DNA from: Bacteroidota bacterium
Lineage (GTDB): Bacteria; Bacteroidota; Bacteroidia; Sphingobacteriales; Sphingobacteriaceae
Reading direction: 5' to 3'
Length of the DNA stretch: 42,948 nt
Assembly: GCA_018828585.1 (NCBI GenBank)
Contig: JAHJVW010000095.1
Coordinates: 1-42,948 of the forward strand
In this document: piece after piece, positions 15,618 through 24,618 of the stretch
Layout of the letters: each line of letters starts with the position of its first letter
Numbering within the stretch: position 1 is the first letter of the stretch
Notes under the pieces: generated by a model
The model's database searches: none
Told to the model about the DNA's origin: nothing
What the model saw: the letters and a program-made list of their open reading frames with translations, nothing else
Translations under genes and position numbers: made by a program

Positions 15618-17735
15618 ATGCATCCTGAAAAGTTTTATTACGATAACAAGATTGTACGGAATTTCGCCATTGCCACTATCGCTTGGGGTATTATAGGCAT
15701 GTCTATTGGCTTGCTCATTGCAACCCAACTTTATAGTCCAAGTATGAATATGGGCAACCAATATACTTCCTACGGAAGAATTAGGCCGTTACATACCAAT
15801 GCAGTGATTTTCGCTTTTGTAGGGAACGCCATTTTCATGGGCGTTTATTACTCTTTACAACGATTACTAAAAGCCCGAATGTTTAGCGATGCGCTGAGCA
15901 AAATCCACTTTTGGGGCTGGCAATTAATTATTGTTGCTGCTGCAATCACACTTCCACTAGGTTTAAGTACTTCACATGAATATGCCGAGTTGGAATGGCC
16001 CATTGATATTGCCATCACTATCATTTGGGTAGTTTTTGGGGTCAATATGTTTGGGACCATCCTTAAAAGAAGAGAAAAACACTTATATGTTGCCATTTGG
16101 TTCTACATCGCAACGTTTGTAACGGTTGCTGTTTTACACATCGTTAATTCTTTTGAATTACCAGTTTCTATCTTTAAAAGCTATTATGTTTTTGCAGGTG
16201 TTCAAGATGCTTTGGTGCAATGGTGGTATGGTCACAATGCGGTAGCATTCTTTTTAACCACGCCTTATTTAGGAATGATGTATTATTTCTTGCCTAAAAT
16301 GGCTAATCGCCCTATTTATTCTTACCGTTTAAGTATCCTACATTTTTGGGCATTGATATTTATTTACATCTGGGCCGGGCCACACCATTTATTATATACT
16401 TCCTTACCGGGATGGGCACAATCATTAGGTGTTGCTTTTTCCATCATGCTGATTGCCCCAAGCTGGGGTGGTATGATCAACGGTTTATTGACACTACGTG
16501 GCGCTTGGGATAAAGTACGTGATGATGTCACTTTGAAATTTATGGTAGTTGCCTTAACTGCCTACGGAATGGCCACTTTTGAAGGCCCCATGTTAGCCTT
16601 AAAAAGTGTAAATGCGATTGCGCACTATACCGATTGGATTATCGCTCACGTACATGTTGGCGCTTTAGGATGGAACGGATTTTTAACCTTTGGTATTTTA
16701 TATTGGTTAATCCCAAGAATCTATAAAACTACACTTTATTCGAAAAAATTAGCTGGCTTTCATTTCTGGATAGGGACTTTAGGAATACTTTTTTACGCCA
16801 TCCCACTATACTGGGCAGGTTTCACACAAGGTTTAATGTGGAAAGAATTTACTCCAGAAGGTTTATTGAAATACCCCAATTTTTTAGAAACAGTCACCAG
16901 AATTATCCCTATGTACATCATGCGTTCTATTGGTGGCGGAATGTATTTAACTGGGGTAATTGTAATGGCTTATAACCTGGTTAAAACCATGAGAGCTGGA
17001 AAGTTGATCAGCAATGAAGCAGCCGAAGCTTTGCCATTATTGAAAGAAGTACAGGAGCCTAGTGAGTTTTGGCATCGTAAAATTGAGCGCAAACCAATGG
17101 TTCTTTTGGTTTTAAGCTTAATTGTGATCTTAATTGGTGGAATGGTAGAAATGCTACCTACTTTCTTCATCAGTTCTAACGTTCCCACTATTGCGAGTGT
17201 TAAACCTTATACGCCTTTAGAGCTACAAGGTCGAGACATCTACATTAAAGAAGGTTGTGTAGGCTGCCACTCACAAGCTATACGCCCATTCCGTTCAGAA
17301 ACAGAACGTTATGGCGATTATAGTAAAGCTGGAGAATTTGTGTACGACCATCCTTTCTTATGGGGATCAAAAAGAACAGGACCAGATTTACAACGTGAAG
17401 GTGGAAAATATAGCAACGCTTGGCACTATAACCACATGATGGATCCACGAACCATGTCGCCAGGAAGTATCATGCCCGCTTACGATTGGTTGATTGACCA
17501 AAAGTTGGATACCACAACCACCGCAACAAAAATCAGGGCGATGCAAACATTAGGTGTTCCTTATCCTGATGGATATGCAGCCATTGCCAATCAGGATTTG
17601 GACAAACAAGCCAAAGAGATTTCAGCAAATCTGGCAATTGATAAAATAAAAGTGAGTAGCGACAAAGAAATCATTGCCATCATCGCCTACTTACAAAGAT
17701 TAGGAACCGATATTAAAAATAAACCTTTAAAATAA
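15618..17735 (+). CDS. ccoNO: cbb3-type cytochrome c oxidase, fused subunits I and II
   Basis: Core of a high-affinity terminal oxidase that reduces oxygen to water and pumps protons across the inner membrane. The 705-residue chain joins two normally separate proteins. Residues 1 to about 470 are the twelve-helix CcoN subunit with its heme and CuB histidines (RPLHTNAVIFAF, WYGHNAVAFF, GPHHLLYTSLP, DWIIAHVHVGALGWNG). After a linker, about 495-705 is the CcoO part: one membrane anchor and a periplasmic c-type heme site CVGCH (547-551) with SIMPAYDWL, likely supplying the methionine ligand. The fused form is widespread in Bacteroidota. ccoQ follows after 6 bases. A Crp/Fnr-like site lies 77 bases upstream of the ATG, which suggests induction at low oxygen. 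Confidence 0.97.
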   Translation: MHPEKFYYDNKIVRNFAIATIAWGIIGMSIGLLIATQLYSPSMNMGNQYTSYGRIRPLHTNAVIFAFVGNAIFMGVYYSLQRLLKARMFSDALSKIHFWGWQLIIVAAAITLPLGLSTSHEYAELEWPIDIAITIIWVVFGVNMFGTILKRREKHLYVAIWFYIATFVTVAVLHIVNSFELPVSIFKSYYVFAGVQDALVQWWYGHNAVAFFLTTPYLGMMYYFLPKMANRPIYSYRLSILHFWALIFIYIWAGPHHLLYTSLPGWAQSLGVAFSIMLIAPSWGGMINGLLTLRGAWDKVRDDVTLKFMVVALTAYGMATFEGPMLALKSVNAIAHYTDWIIAHVHVGALGWNGFLTFGILYWLIPRIYKTTLYSKKLAGFHFWIGTLGILFYAIPLYWAGFTQGLMWKEFTPEGLLKYPNFLETVTRIIPMYIMRSIGGGMYLTGVIVMAYNLVKTMRAGKLISNEAAEALPLLKEVQEPSEFWHRKIERKPMVLLVLSLIVILIGGMVEMLPTFFISSNVPTIASVKPYTPLELQGRDIYIKEGCVGCHSQAIRPFRSETERYGDYSKAGEFVYDHPFLWGSKRTGPDLQREGGKYSNAWHYNHMMDPRTMSPGSIMPAYDWLIDQKLDTTTTATKIRAMQTLGVPYPDGYAAIANQDLDKQAKEISANLAIDKIKVSSDKEIIAIIAYLQRLGTDIKNKPLK

Positions 17736-17741
17736 AAAGCC

Positions 17742-17918
17742 ATGTTTAAACAGTTTATACATAGCCTGCAAGGCGACGAAGTTTATATGCTACTCTCTCT
17801 TTTTATATTCCTCGCTTTTTTTATCGGAGCAACTATTGCCATGCTCCGAATGAAAAAATCGCACTTAGAATACATGAGCGACATCCCTTTGAATCAAGAA
17901 AATGTTGAATCGAACTAA
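17742..17918 (+). CDS. ccoQ: Small CcoQ-like cbb3 oxidase subunit
   Basis: A 58-residue protein with one hydrophobic helix (about 17-36: YMLLSLFIFLAFFIGATI) and a short polar C-terminal tail. It sits between the fused ccoNO and ccoP, the normal place of the small CcoQ/FixQ subunit, which helps stability of the complex. Sequence conservation of CcoQ is low everywhere, so the call rests on position, size and topology. It is 6 bases after ccoNO and 10 bases before the preferred ccoP start. Confidence 0.78.
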   Translation: MFKQFIHSLQGDEVYMLLSLFIFLAFFIGATIAMLRMKKSHLEYMSDIPLNQENVESN

Positions 17919-17928
17919 CGCTAAAAAC

Positions 17929-18786
17929 ATGAATACTCGTAAACTATTTTTAAGTATGGTAATGATTTTCGGTGTGAGCTCCTTTTCTTATGCCTACACC
18001 ACCACAGAGTTAATGAATGGTATCGCATTAGGTGCAATTCTATTTACACTCGTTGTCATCGGCATTGTTTGTTTGGTGTTGCTAAAAACTTTTAAGATGA
18101 TGGCCGATATGCTTTTACCAAAAGAAGTTATAGCTGTTGCTCCCATCGTTTCATCAGAATTTATATTAGAACCCTCCAAGCCAAAATTAACACTTTGGGA
18201 AAAATTATTATCCTTAAGACCCATGTCCGAAGAAAAGGATCTGATCATGGAGCATGAGTATGACGGAATTGTTGAATTAGATAACCCCACTCCTGCTTGG
18301 TTTATGTGGCTTTTTTATGGTACCATCATTTTCGCCTTTGTTTACTTGTTAAACTACCACGTTTTCAAATTGGGCAAATTGCAAGATGAAGAATATGTGG
18401 TAGAAATGAAGCAAGCTGACGTTGCCAAAAAAGCTTTCTTGGCAAAATCTGCCAACCGTGTAGATGAAAACTCGGTAAAATTAACTACTGATGCTGAGGT
18501 TTTAAAGGCTGGTAGTGCTTTATTTATTCAAAACTGCGTGGCTTGTCATGGTGATCACGCTCAGGGTATTGTTGGTCCAAATTTAACGGATGAATACTGG
18601 CTTCATGGTAGTAAAATAGGTGATCTTTTCAAAACCATTAAATATGGTGTACCAGATAAAGGAATGATTTCTTGGGAAAAACAATTGAGTCCGAAGCAAA
18701 TTTCAGAAGTAGCTAATTACATTAAATCATTAAAAGATACGCATCCAGCAAATCCGAAAGCACCACAAGGAGATAAAGAAACTTAG
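17929..18786 (+). CDS. ccoP: cbb3 oxidase cytochrome c subunit III
   Basis: Passes electrons to the CcoN/CcoO core. From ATG 17929 it has 285 residues; an upstream ATG at 17902 would overlap ccoQ and add a polar stretch, so I prefer 17929. The N-terminus has two hydrophobic segments (about 4-22 and 28-52). The FixP_N motif DGIVELDNPTPAWFMWLFYG then leads into a further membrane helix (about 125-140). A single c-type heme site CVACH lies at 203-207, with KGMISWEKQLSP as the distal part. Classical CcoP has two heme c domains; a single one is common in Bacteroidota. Confidence 0.92.
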   Translation: MNTRKLFLSMVMIFGVSSFSYAYTTTELMNGIALGAILFTLVVIGIVCLVLLKTFKMMADMLLPKEVIAVAPIVSSEFILEPSKPKLTLWEKLLSLRPMSEEKDLIMEHEYDGIVELDNPTPAWFMWLFYGTIIFAFVYLLNYHVFKLGKLQDEEYVVEMKQADVAKKAFLAKSANRVDENSVKLTTDAEVLKAGSALFIQNCVACHGDHAQGIVGPNLTDEYWLHGSKIGDLFKTIKYGVPDKGMISWEKQLSPKQISEVANYIKSLKDTHPANPKAPQGDKET

Positions 18787-18797
18787 TTTTTTTGTGC

Positions 18798-18910
18798 CGT
18801 CACCTCGAGGAACGAGAGGTCTCAGAAATAGGTTTTCACTGATTAAGCAGTATCTGAATATAGAATGTGATACTTATTTGTGAGATGTTTCACTATCGTT
18901 CAACATGACG
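18798..18910. repeat. Inverted-repeat element between ccoP and ccoG
   Basis: The left end CGTCACCTCGAGG...AGGTCTCA and the right end TGAGATG...CATGACG are imperfect inverted copies of each other over about 28 bases, giving a 113-bp element with terminal inverted repeats. The ends resemble the CGTCATxTxGA-type intergenic repeats of Bacteroidota. It could fold into a large hairpin and lower read-through from ccoP to ccoG. Confidence 0.55.
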
Positions 18911-18962
18911 CGTTTTTTAAATAATGTTACTTCATTAGGGCTCTCATTAATGCAAACACAAA

Positions 18963-20339
18963 ATGGAAGAAATCACCTATCATAGTACAGTTGAAGCAAG
19001 TGGGAAGAGAAGATGGTTGTATCCGCTCTTAAGAAAAGGTGCTTTTTATAAATACCGAAGCATCGTAAGTTATGTATTTTTAACTTTTCTGTTTGCAGCA
19101 CCATTTATAAAACTCAATGGACATCAGTTTATGATGTTCAACATCATCGAACGAAAGTTTATCCTTTTCGGGCAAGTATTTTGGCCACAGGATTTCTTTA
19201 TTTTCGTTTTGGCCATGTTGCTGGTGCTCATCAGCATTGTATTGTTTACCATTGCTTTTGGTCGGGTTTTCTGTGGGTGGATTTGCCCTCAAACTATTTT
19301 TTTAGAAATGGTTTTCAGGAAGATTGAAGTTTGGATTGAAGGCGAACCCCTAGCCAGAAAAAAATTAGATGAAGGCGAATGGAATCAAGATAAAATTATT
19401 AAAAAAACAGCGAAGCATTTTCTGTTTTTATTGATCTCCTTTCTCATTTCTAACACCTTTTTAGCCTATATCATTGGCAGTGATAATCTTATCAACATTA
19501 TGATTGAGCCTATTCAATTACACTGGGTAGGCTTTATCTCCATTTGGATATTCACATTTGTTTTCTACTTGGTCTTTAGTCAGTTACGAGAGCTGGTTTG
19601 TATTGTTGCTTGCCCATACGGGAGACTTCAAGGTGTGATGTTAGATAAAAACTCTTTAGTAGTTGCTTATAATTATATACGAGGCGAGCCCAGAGGAAAA
19701 CTAAAAAAAGATGATCCGAGCAGCAAATTAGGCGACTGTGTAGATTGTAATTTATGCGTAGCGGTTTGCCCTACCGGGATTGATATCCGCAAAGGAACAC
19801 AGTTAGAGTGCGTAAACTGTACGTCCTGCATTGATGCTTGCGATCAAGTGATGGATAAAATTCATAAGCCCCGTAAACTCATTGGTTTTTATTCAGAAGA
19901 GATGATTGCCAATCGCCATCAACCAACTTTTACTTTACGGATGAAAGCTTACAGTTTGATCATCGTGGCGATGATTGGAGTGTTGAGTTATTTTTTATGG
20001 AGTCGTAAAGATATGGATATTAACTTATTACGAGCCGGAGGAATGCTTTATCAAGAGCAGCCTGGGGGCTACATCAGTAATTTATATAATGCCGATTTGA
20101 CCAATAAAACGGTTTATCCCATGAACATAGAAATTGTACCTGAGGATAAAAATCAAAAAATTACTTGGATTCAAGCTGCACCAAAAATCGAAAAAGAGAG
20201 TACCGTTAAAGTCACATTTTTTGTGCTCCTACCAGAAAAATCTATTCACCAAAGGAAAACCAATGTGGTACTTTTGGTAAAGCAAAATGGTAAAATTATC
20301 AATAAAGTAAAGACAAATTTTTTAGGACCTGTAAATTAA
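18963..20339 (+). CDS. ccoG: Cytochrome c oxidase accessory protein CcoG (FixG)
   Basis: Polyferredoxin-like membrane protein implicated in copper reduction during cbb3 assembly. The 458 residues contain about five membrane helices, the motifs FCGWICPQT and VACPYGRLQG in the membrane part, and two 4Fe-4S clusters in DCVDCNLCVAVCP and CVNCTSCIDACD (about 260-300). The C-terminal Ig-like FixG domain starts near the last helix (GGMLYQEQPGGYISNLYN). It is first of a three-gene group with ccoH (6-base gap) and the SafE-like gene. The 176 bases upstream contain an inverted repeat and no clear promoter box, so it may be read from the ccoNO promoter. Confidence 0.95.
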   Translation: MEEITYHSTVEASGKRRWLYPLLRKGAFYKYRSIVSYVFLTFLFAAPFIKLNGHQFMMFNIIERKFILFGQVFWPQDFFIFVLAMLLVLISIVLFTIAFGRVFCGWICPQTIFLEMVFRKIEVWIEGEPLARKKLDEGEWNQDKIIKKTAKHFLFLLISFLISNTFLAYIIGSDNLINIMIEPIQLHWVGFISIWIFTFVFYLVFSQLRELVCIVACPYGRLQGVMLDKNSLVVAYNYIRGEPRGKLKKDDPSSKLGDCVDCNLCVAVCPTGIDIRKGTQLECVNCTSCIDACDQVMDKIHKPRKLIGFYSEEMIANRHQPTFTLRMKAYSLIIVAMIGVLSYFLWSRKDMDINLLRAGGMLYQEQPGGYISNLYNADLTNKTVYPMNIEIVPEDKNQKITWIQAAPKIEKESTVKVTFFVLLPEKSIHQRKTNVVLLVKQNGKIINKVKTNFLGPVN

Positions 20340-20345
20340 AATCAC

Positions 20346-20759
20346 ATGAATTGGGGAAGAAGTATCATATTAGTTTTAATCATCTTCATGGGGTTCATCA
20401 CCATACTAGCCATCAAAATGACCTATTCAAAAGATGACGCATTTGACAAAGATTACTATGAAAAGGGGCTAGCTTTTGATCAGGAATATGATTTAAAACA
20501 AAATGTAATTAATGATCAAGCAACTCCCTCTATCACCTTAAATGATAGCACTTTATTGCTGGTTTTTAAAAGTCTAGATCAGGGGAGTATCAAATTTAAA
20601 CGTCCATCCGACAAAACAAAAGATATTTTACTGAACATTGATGATACAACAGTTACTATTCCAAGAACAAAATTTGAAAAAGGCGAATGGCGCTTGGTCA
20701 TCAACTGGAGTGCTAGCAATAAAAACTATCTATTGGAGAAAAGTCTGTATATCCCATGA
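20346..20759 (+). CDS. ccoH: FixH/CcoH family oxidase assembly protein
   Basis: A 137-residue membrane protein required for stable cbb3 oxidase assembly. One N-terminal helix (about 5-25) is followed by the FixH signature region KMTYSKDDAFDKDYYEKGLA (about 24-43) and a beta-rich periplasmic domain. It lies 6 bases after ccoG, and its stop codon overlaps the next gene's start (ATGA at 20756-20759). Confidence 0.88.
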   Translation: MNWGRSIILVLIIFMGFITILAIKMTYSKDDAFDKDYYEKGLAFDQEYDLKQNVINDQATPSITLNDSTLLLVFKSLDQGSIKFKRPSDKTKDILLNIDDTTVTIPRTKFEKGEWRLVINWSASNKNYLLEKSLYIP

Positions 20760-21442
20760 ACCATTTACAACTCGCTTTTACTATTGGTTTGCTCGGGAGC
20801 CTACACTGTGTCGGCATGTGCGGCCCCTTGGCTTTTGCTATCCAAGATAAGAGCAAGACTAAATGGGCCATGATTTTCCAAAAGTTAGCTTACAATTTAG
20901 GCAGAGCTTTGACTTACGCATTTTTAGGCTTACTGATCGGTTTAATTGGCAAGCAGCTTTGGTTAGCTGGTTTACAGCAGAGCATCAGTATTTTAAGTGG
21001 CGTCATCATTATCTTAATCACCCTACCAAGGTTATTACCACTTCTCAACATCCATCTCCCTTATCGCAATCCTTTACAAAATACCATCAACAAATTAATA
21101 GGCAAAGCGATATTACATAAAAGCGGTCATTTTATGATTGGCATATTAAATGGATTTTTGCCCTGTGGCTTTGTTTATTTAGCCTTGGCAACAGCAGTTA
21201 GCACTAGTAGCGTTTTACAATCCAGTTTATTCATGTTTTTCTTCGGTTTAGGCACCATTCCGCTCATGCTGACTGCCATGCTGGGTATCAACTTCGCCAA
21301 ACCCGCTTTCCGAAGACAAATTAATCGGTTTTTACCTTTATTTACTATTTTTTTGGGTTGTTGGTTCATTTTAAGAGGATTGAATTTAGATATCCCTTAT
21401 TTGAGCCCTAAAATCTCAAATAGTGAAGTGATTTGCCATTAA
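20756..21442 (+). CDS. SafE/TauE-like membrane protein at the cco locus
   Basis: A 228-residue polytopic membrane protein with about six helices. It has the repeat-type motifs of the sulfite exporter TauE/SafE family found at cbb3 loci: LLGSLHCVGMCGPLAFAI (about 10-28) and GILNGFLPCGFVYLALATA (about 128-146). The paired cysteine motifs CVGMC and PCG are typical of the oxidase-linked members, which are suspected to handle copper rather than sulfite. It is translationally coupled to ccoH. The substrate is not proven for this family, so no symbol is given. Confidence 0.85.
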   Translation: MNHLQLAFTIGLLGSLHCVGMCGPLAFAIQDKSKTKWAMIFQKLAYNLGRALTYAFLGLLIGLIGKQLWLAGLQQSISILSGVIIILITLPRLLPLLNIHLPYRNPLQNTINKLIGKAILHKSGHFMIGILNGFLPCGFVYLALATAVSTSSVLQSSLFMFFFGLGTIPLMLTAMLGINFAKPAFRRQINRFLPLFTIFLGCWFILRGLNLDIPYLSPKISNSEVICH

Positions 21443-21589
21443 AAAATTTGTGAGGTAATTATAATTTGAATACGCAGTATCCTCTATGAGATATCTGGTC
21501 TTCCATTATTGAAATAGTTGTTAAAAATTTGAAATCTTAGCTCCAACCTATAAATATTCCTCACTGTTATTTTATCCTCAGATATTTGA

Positions 21590-21597
21590 TATATTTG
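21590..21597 (+). promoter_or_regulatory. -7 promoter box of the M13 peptidase
   Basis: TATATTTG fits TAnnTTTG exactly and lies 87 bases before the preferred ATG at 21685. Confidence 0.45.
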
Positions 21598-21684
21598 GAT
21601 TAACGACTCGAACAACGAGTAAGTTATTGACTAATAACCAAGCCAACCAAAACTTATTACAATTTGATAAAAAAATACGCATTC

Positions 21685-23700
21685 ATGAAAAACTTAACTT
21701 TCCTCTTTATTGCATTGCTCTCATTTACTACCTGCAAAATTTCTGCATTTCAAAAATTTACCGACATACAAGGAATAGACTCCACGCTAAAAGCAGGAGA
21801 TAATTTTTTTATGTATGTGGATGGAAAATGGTACAATACGGCTCAGATTCCTTCTACCCAGGCAGGAGTTGGCACTTATATGTTTATGAATTATCCACAA
21901 AGGATACGCTTGCAAAACATATTGGATAGTGTTTCAAAAAATAACAACGCAAAAGGAAGCATCGAGCAAAAAGTAGGTGATTTTTATGCCTCGGGTATGG
22001 ACATGACTACCATCAACAAACGCGGTTATGACCCCATCAAACCATTGCTTGCCAGAGTAGAGAACATCAGAGATATTCCTTCTTTAATGAAATTTGTAGC
22101 TAATGAGGAAAAGGTCAACAATTCTTCCATTTTGTCATTCAACATATCTCCAGATGATAAAAATAGCAGTCTAAATATCGCTCACTCTTCACAGACTGGA
22201 ATTGGGCTACCTGACAGAGATTATTATTTCAAAACAGATGCATCAACTACGACCATTCAAGAAGCTTATAAAAAATATCTTGCTACTTTATTTGAGCTTA
22301 CGGGTAGCAATGCAGCCGATGCTAAAAAGAACGCTATCCTGGTTTATAATATTGATAAACAATTGGCCACTTCACACAGAACTAGAGTTGAACTGCGGGA
22401 TGTGAAAGCGAATTACAATAAAATTGCTGTTCTGGATCTTGTGAAAAGACAACCAAATATCGGATGGTTAAGTTTATTGAATACTTTGGGTGTTAAAGCA
22501 GATTCTATTGATATTGGACAACCTGCCTATTATGATCAGCTCAATAAACTCCTAAAATCTGTTCCGATTAATGATTGGAAAGTTTATTTAAAGGCAAATT
22601 CTATAGGCACCTATGCAGATGTGCTAAGTAAATCTTTTACAGATGCAACCTTTGAATTCACTAAAGTCTTATCTGGCCAAGCCGTACAAAAATCTCGTGG
22701 TGAAATAATGGCAAGTGCTGTTGATGTGACACTTGGTTATGCATTGGGACAATTATATGTGAAGAAATATTTTACTGAAGACGCTAAGAAGCGTATGGAA
22801 GAATTGGTGAATAACCTGCAAAAAGCTTATGCAAATAGAATAGACAACTTAGACTGGATGAGTGACAGCACCAAACAAAAAGCCAAGGAAAAGCTATTTG
22901 CCATCACCAAGAAAATAGGTTACCCAGATAAATGGAGAGACTACAGCGATGTGACCATTGTTCGGAATCAATATTTTGAGAATGTGGTATCGGCTGCTGC
23001 CGCCAACTATCAGTATCAATTGGCAAAATTTGGCAAACCTGTTGATAAGTCAGAATGGTTTACCACTCCTTCAACCGTCACTGCATATAATAATCCTTCG
23101 GCAAATGAAATTGTGTTCCCTGCAGGTATTTTACAAGCGCCTTATTTTGATAATAACGCTGACGATGCCCTTAACTATGGTGGAATTGGAATGGTGATAG
23201 GTCATGAAATAACCCATACTTTTGATGACCAAGGTGCACAATATGATAAAGATGGTAACGTAAAAAACTGGTGGACGAAAGATGATTACGACAAGTTTAA
23301 AGCAAAGACCCAACAGGTGATTGATTTATACAGTTCGTTTACCGTATTGGATAGCCTGCATGTGAAAGGCGCCATGACCGTGGGAGAAAATACGGCAGAC
23401 ATTAGCGGAGTCGCAGTGGCTTACGATGCCTTTAAAATGACCAAAGAAGGACAAGATAAGACTTTGAAAATTGGAGGTTTTACACCCGATCAAAGATTCT
23501 TTTTATCCGTTGCTAAAATATGGAGGGTAAAAATGAAAGACGAGTATCTGCGTTTATGGATAAACAACAACCCACATTCTCCGCCTATGTGGCGAGTAAA
23601 TGGACCGTTAATGAATAGCACTCCTTTCTACAAAGCCTTTAATGTACAGCCCGGAGATAAAATGTATTTACCTGAGGATAAAAGGATACATATTTGGTAG
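21685..23700 (+). CDS. M13 family zinc metallopeptidase (neprilysin/PepO-like), lipoprotein
   Basis: Secreted endopeptidase of the neprilysin family. From ATG 21685 it has 671 residues; the longer reading frame begins with TTG 21 bases upstream and adds nothing recognisable. The N-terminus is a lipoprotein-type signal with the cysteine in LLSFTTCKIS. The zinc site is HEITH (507-511), with the third ligand E568 in GENTADISG. The substrate-binding AYNNPSANEIVFPAG and the C-terminal MNSTPFYKAFNVQPGD region are conserved. Members in Bacteroidota usually act outside the cytoplasm on peptides. The gene is monocistronic, with its own promoter. Confidence 0.93.
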   Translation: MKNLTFLFIALLSFTTCKISAFQKFTDIQGIDSTLKAGDNFFMYVDGKWYNTAQIPSTQAGVGTYMFMNYPQRIRLQNILDSVSKNNNAKGSIEQKVGDFYASGMDMTTINKRGYDPIKPLLARVENIRDIPSLMKFVANEEKVNNSSILSFNISPDDKNSSLNIAHSSQTGIGLPDRDYYFKTDASTTTIQEAYKKYLATLFELTGSNAADAKKNAILVYNIDKQLATSHRTRVELRDVKANYNKIAVLDLVKRQPNIGWLSLLNTLGVKADSIDIGQPAYYDQLNKLLKSVPINDWKVYLKANSIGTYADVLSKSFTDATFEFTKVLSGQAVQKSRGEIMASAVDVTLGYALGQLYVKKYFTEDAKKRMEELVNNLQKAYANRIDNLDWMSDSTKQKAKEKLFAITKKIGYPDKWRDYSDVTIVRNQYFENVVSAAAANYQYQLAKFGKPVDKSEWFTTPSTVTAYNNPSANEIVFPAGILQAPYFDNNADDALNYGGIGMVIGHEITHTFDDQGAQYDKDGNVKNWWTKDDYDKFKAKTQQVIDLYSSFTVLDSLHVKGAMTVGENTADISGVAVAYDAFKMTKEGQDKTLKIGGFTPDQRFFLSVAKIWRVKMKDEYLRLWINNNPHSPPMWRVNGPLMNSTPFYKAFNVQPGDKMYLPEDKRIHIW

Positions 23701-23776
23701 GATTTATTTTATTTAGTTAATCTATTATTTCCGTTGTTCTACAAATTCAAATAGATATGTGGTGCTATGGATAAAG

Positions 23777-23825
23777 GGAATTTGCAATCCTCCACAAACA
23801 AAATCGCGGAGAGGATTACAAATCC
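23777..23825. repeat. Inverted pair of GGATT(A/G)CAAAT-type repeats
   Basis: GGATTACAAATCC at 23813-23825 faces an inverted relative (reverse complement of GGATTGCAAATTCCC) at 23777-23791. The same 13-mer occurs at 6500-6512. This is non-coding interspersed repeat material after the M13 peptidase gene. Confidence 0.5.
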
Positions 23826-23905
23826 ACTGTCATTCTTAATTTGAAATTCGCTTTTGCTGACGTGACAAACAACGTGTGATCGTAGAAAAATAAAATAACT
23901 TGGTA

Positions 23906-24311
23906 ATGAACAACGAAATTTTATTCTCTGAAAGGCAAAGATTCAAACAATGGTGGGTTTGGCTTATTCTGTTAGTGGTTAACGGATTTTTCCTTTTTGG
24001 CTTATTCAAACAAATAATCGGCGGACAACAATTTGGTGATAAACCCTTGAGTAATGTTGAGGTTTTAATTGCTATCGGGCTGACTTTATTGTTAACTCTT
24101 TTGTTTCTTACTTTATGTTTAGATACGATCATAAAAAATGACGGAGTATACGTTCGGTTTTTTCCTTTTCACTAAACATTTAAGCATTACAATTGGGATC
24201 GTTTAAATAAGTTATTTGTTAGACAATATTCCCCTATCGGCGAATACGGAGGTTGGGGATTGCGACTTGGATGATTTGGAAAAGGAACAGATTGATCAAA
24301 TCATCTCCTTT
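23906..24311 (+). pseudogene. Decayed two-helix membrane protein gene
   Basis: ATG 23906 opens an intact first part: a soluble start (NNEILFSERQRFKQWW), two membrane helices (about 17-35 and 50-70) and VYVRFFPFH. A TAA at 24173-24175 then interrupts the frame. The same frame continues with recognisable protein, TFKHYNWDRLNKLFV and GEYGGWGLRLG, up to a TGA at 24272-24274, and then FGKGT. Homologous small membrane proteins I recall continue through such WDEI...GGWGLR...FGKG segments. Each stop can arise by one base change (for example TTA to TAA, TGG to TGA). After FGKG the expected middle is missing, and an out-of-frame EKEQIDQIISF may be the former C-terminus, implying a deletion. The name of the family is unknown to me. 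Confidence 0.75.
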
Positions 24312-24485
24312 ATGGCAAATTCTAACAATCCACTATTGAAAGGTTTTAGAGGTCACATTAATAAAACCATTGTGGTTAAACAATATCCTGGTAACCGCAC
24401 CATTATTACGGCTTATCCTGATATGAGCAAGGTAAAACCCACAGCAGCGCAATTAGCAGCTAAAAGTCATTTTGAAGGAGTCTAG
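24312..24485 (+). CDS. Truncated copy of the small unknown protein family
   Basis: From ATG 24312 it encodes 57 residues starting MANSNNPLLKGFRGHI. The block INKTIVVKQY and then AYPDMSKVKPT align with INRQLVFKTY and KFPDMSKVKLT of the 96-residue protein at 6072-6362. It stops at TAG after HFEGV, where the longer copy goes on for about 40 more residues; I could not find that part in any frame downstream. A longer frame opening with TTG at 24216 only reads through the pseudogene in the wrong frame and is not a real N-terminus. It may be a degenerate gene, as its upstream neighbour is. Confidence 0.5.
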   Translation: MANSNNPLLKGFRGHINKTIVVKQYPGNRTIITAYPDMSKVKPTAAQLAAKSHFEGV

Positions 24486-24573
24486 AAGGAGGGGTGCGCC
24501 AATAGTGAACAAATTTTGAGGGTGATGATGAATAGCGCTTAATGGCGAAGTTATAAATGTGTTTTTTATTCCT

Positions 24574-24581
24574 TAAATTTG
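24574..24581 (+). promoter_or_regulatory. -7 promoter box of the DinB-family gene
   Basis: TAAATTTG fits TAnnTTTG exactly, 37 bases before the ATG at 24619. Confidence 0.5.
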
Positions 24582-24618
24582 AACTAATAGCATAATAGCT
24601 AATGGCTTTTAATATTTT

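Noticed and set aside
15618-17735. Fusion of CcoN and CcoO as a novelty
   Set aside because: The fused subunit is a normal feature of Bacteroidota cbb3 oxidases, as is the single-heme CcoP.
24216-24485. 89-residue frame from a TTG codon at 24216
   Set aside because: The part before 24312 is the pseudogene region read in a different frame; only the sequence from ATG 24312 matches the small protein family.
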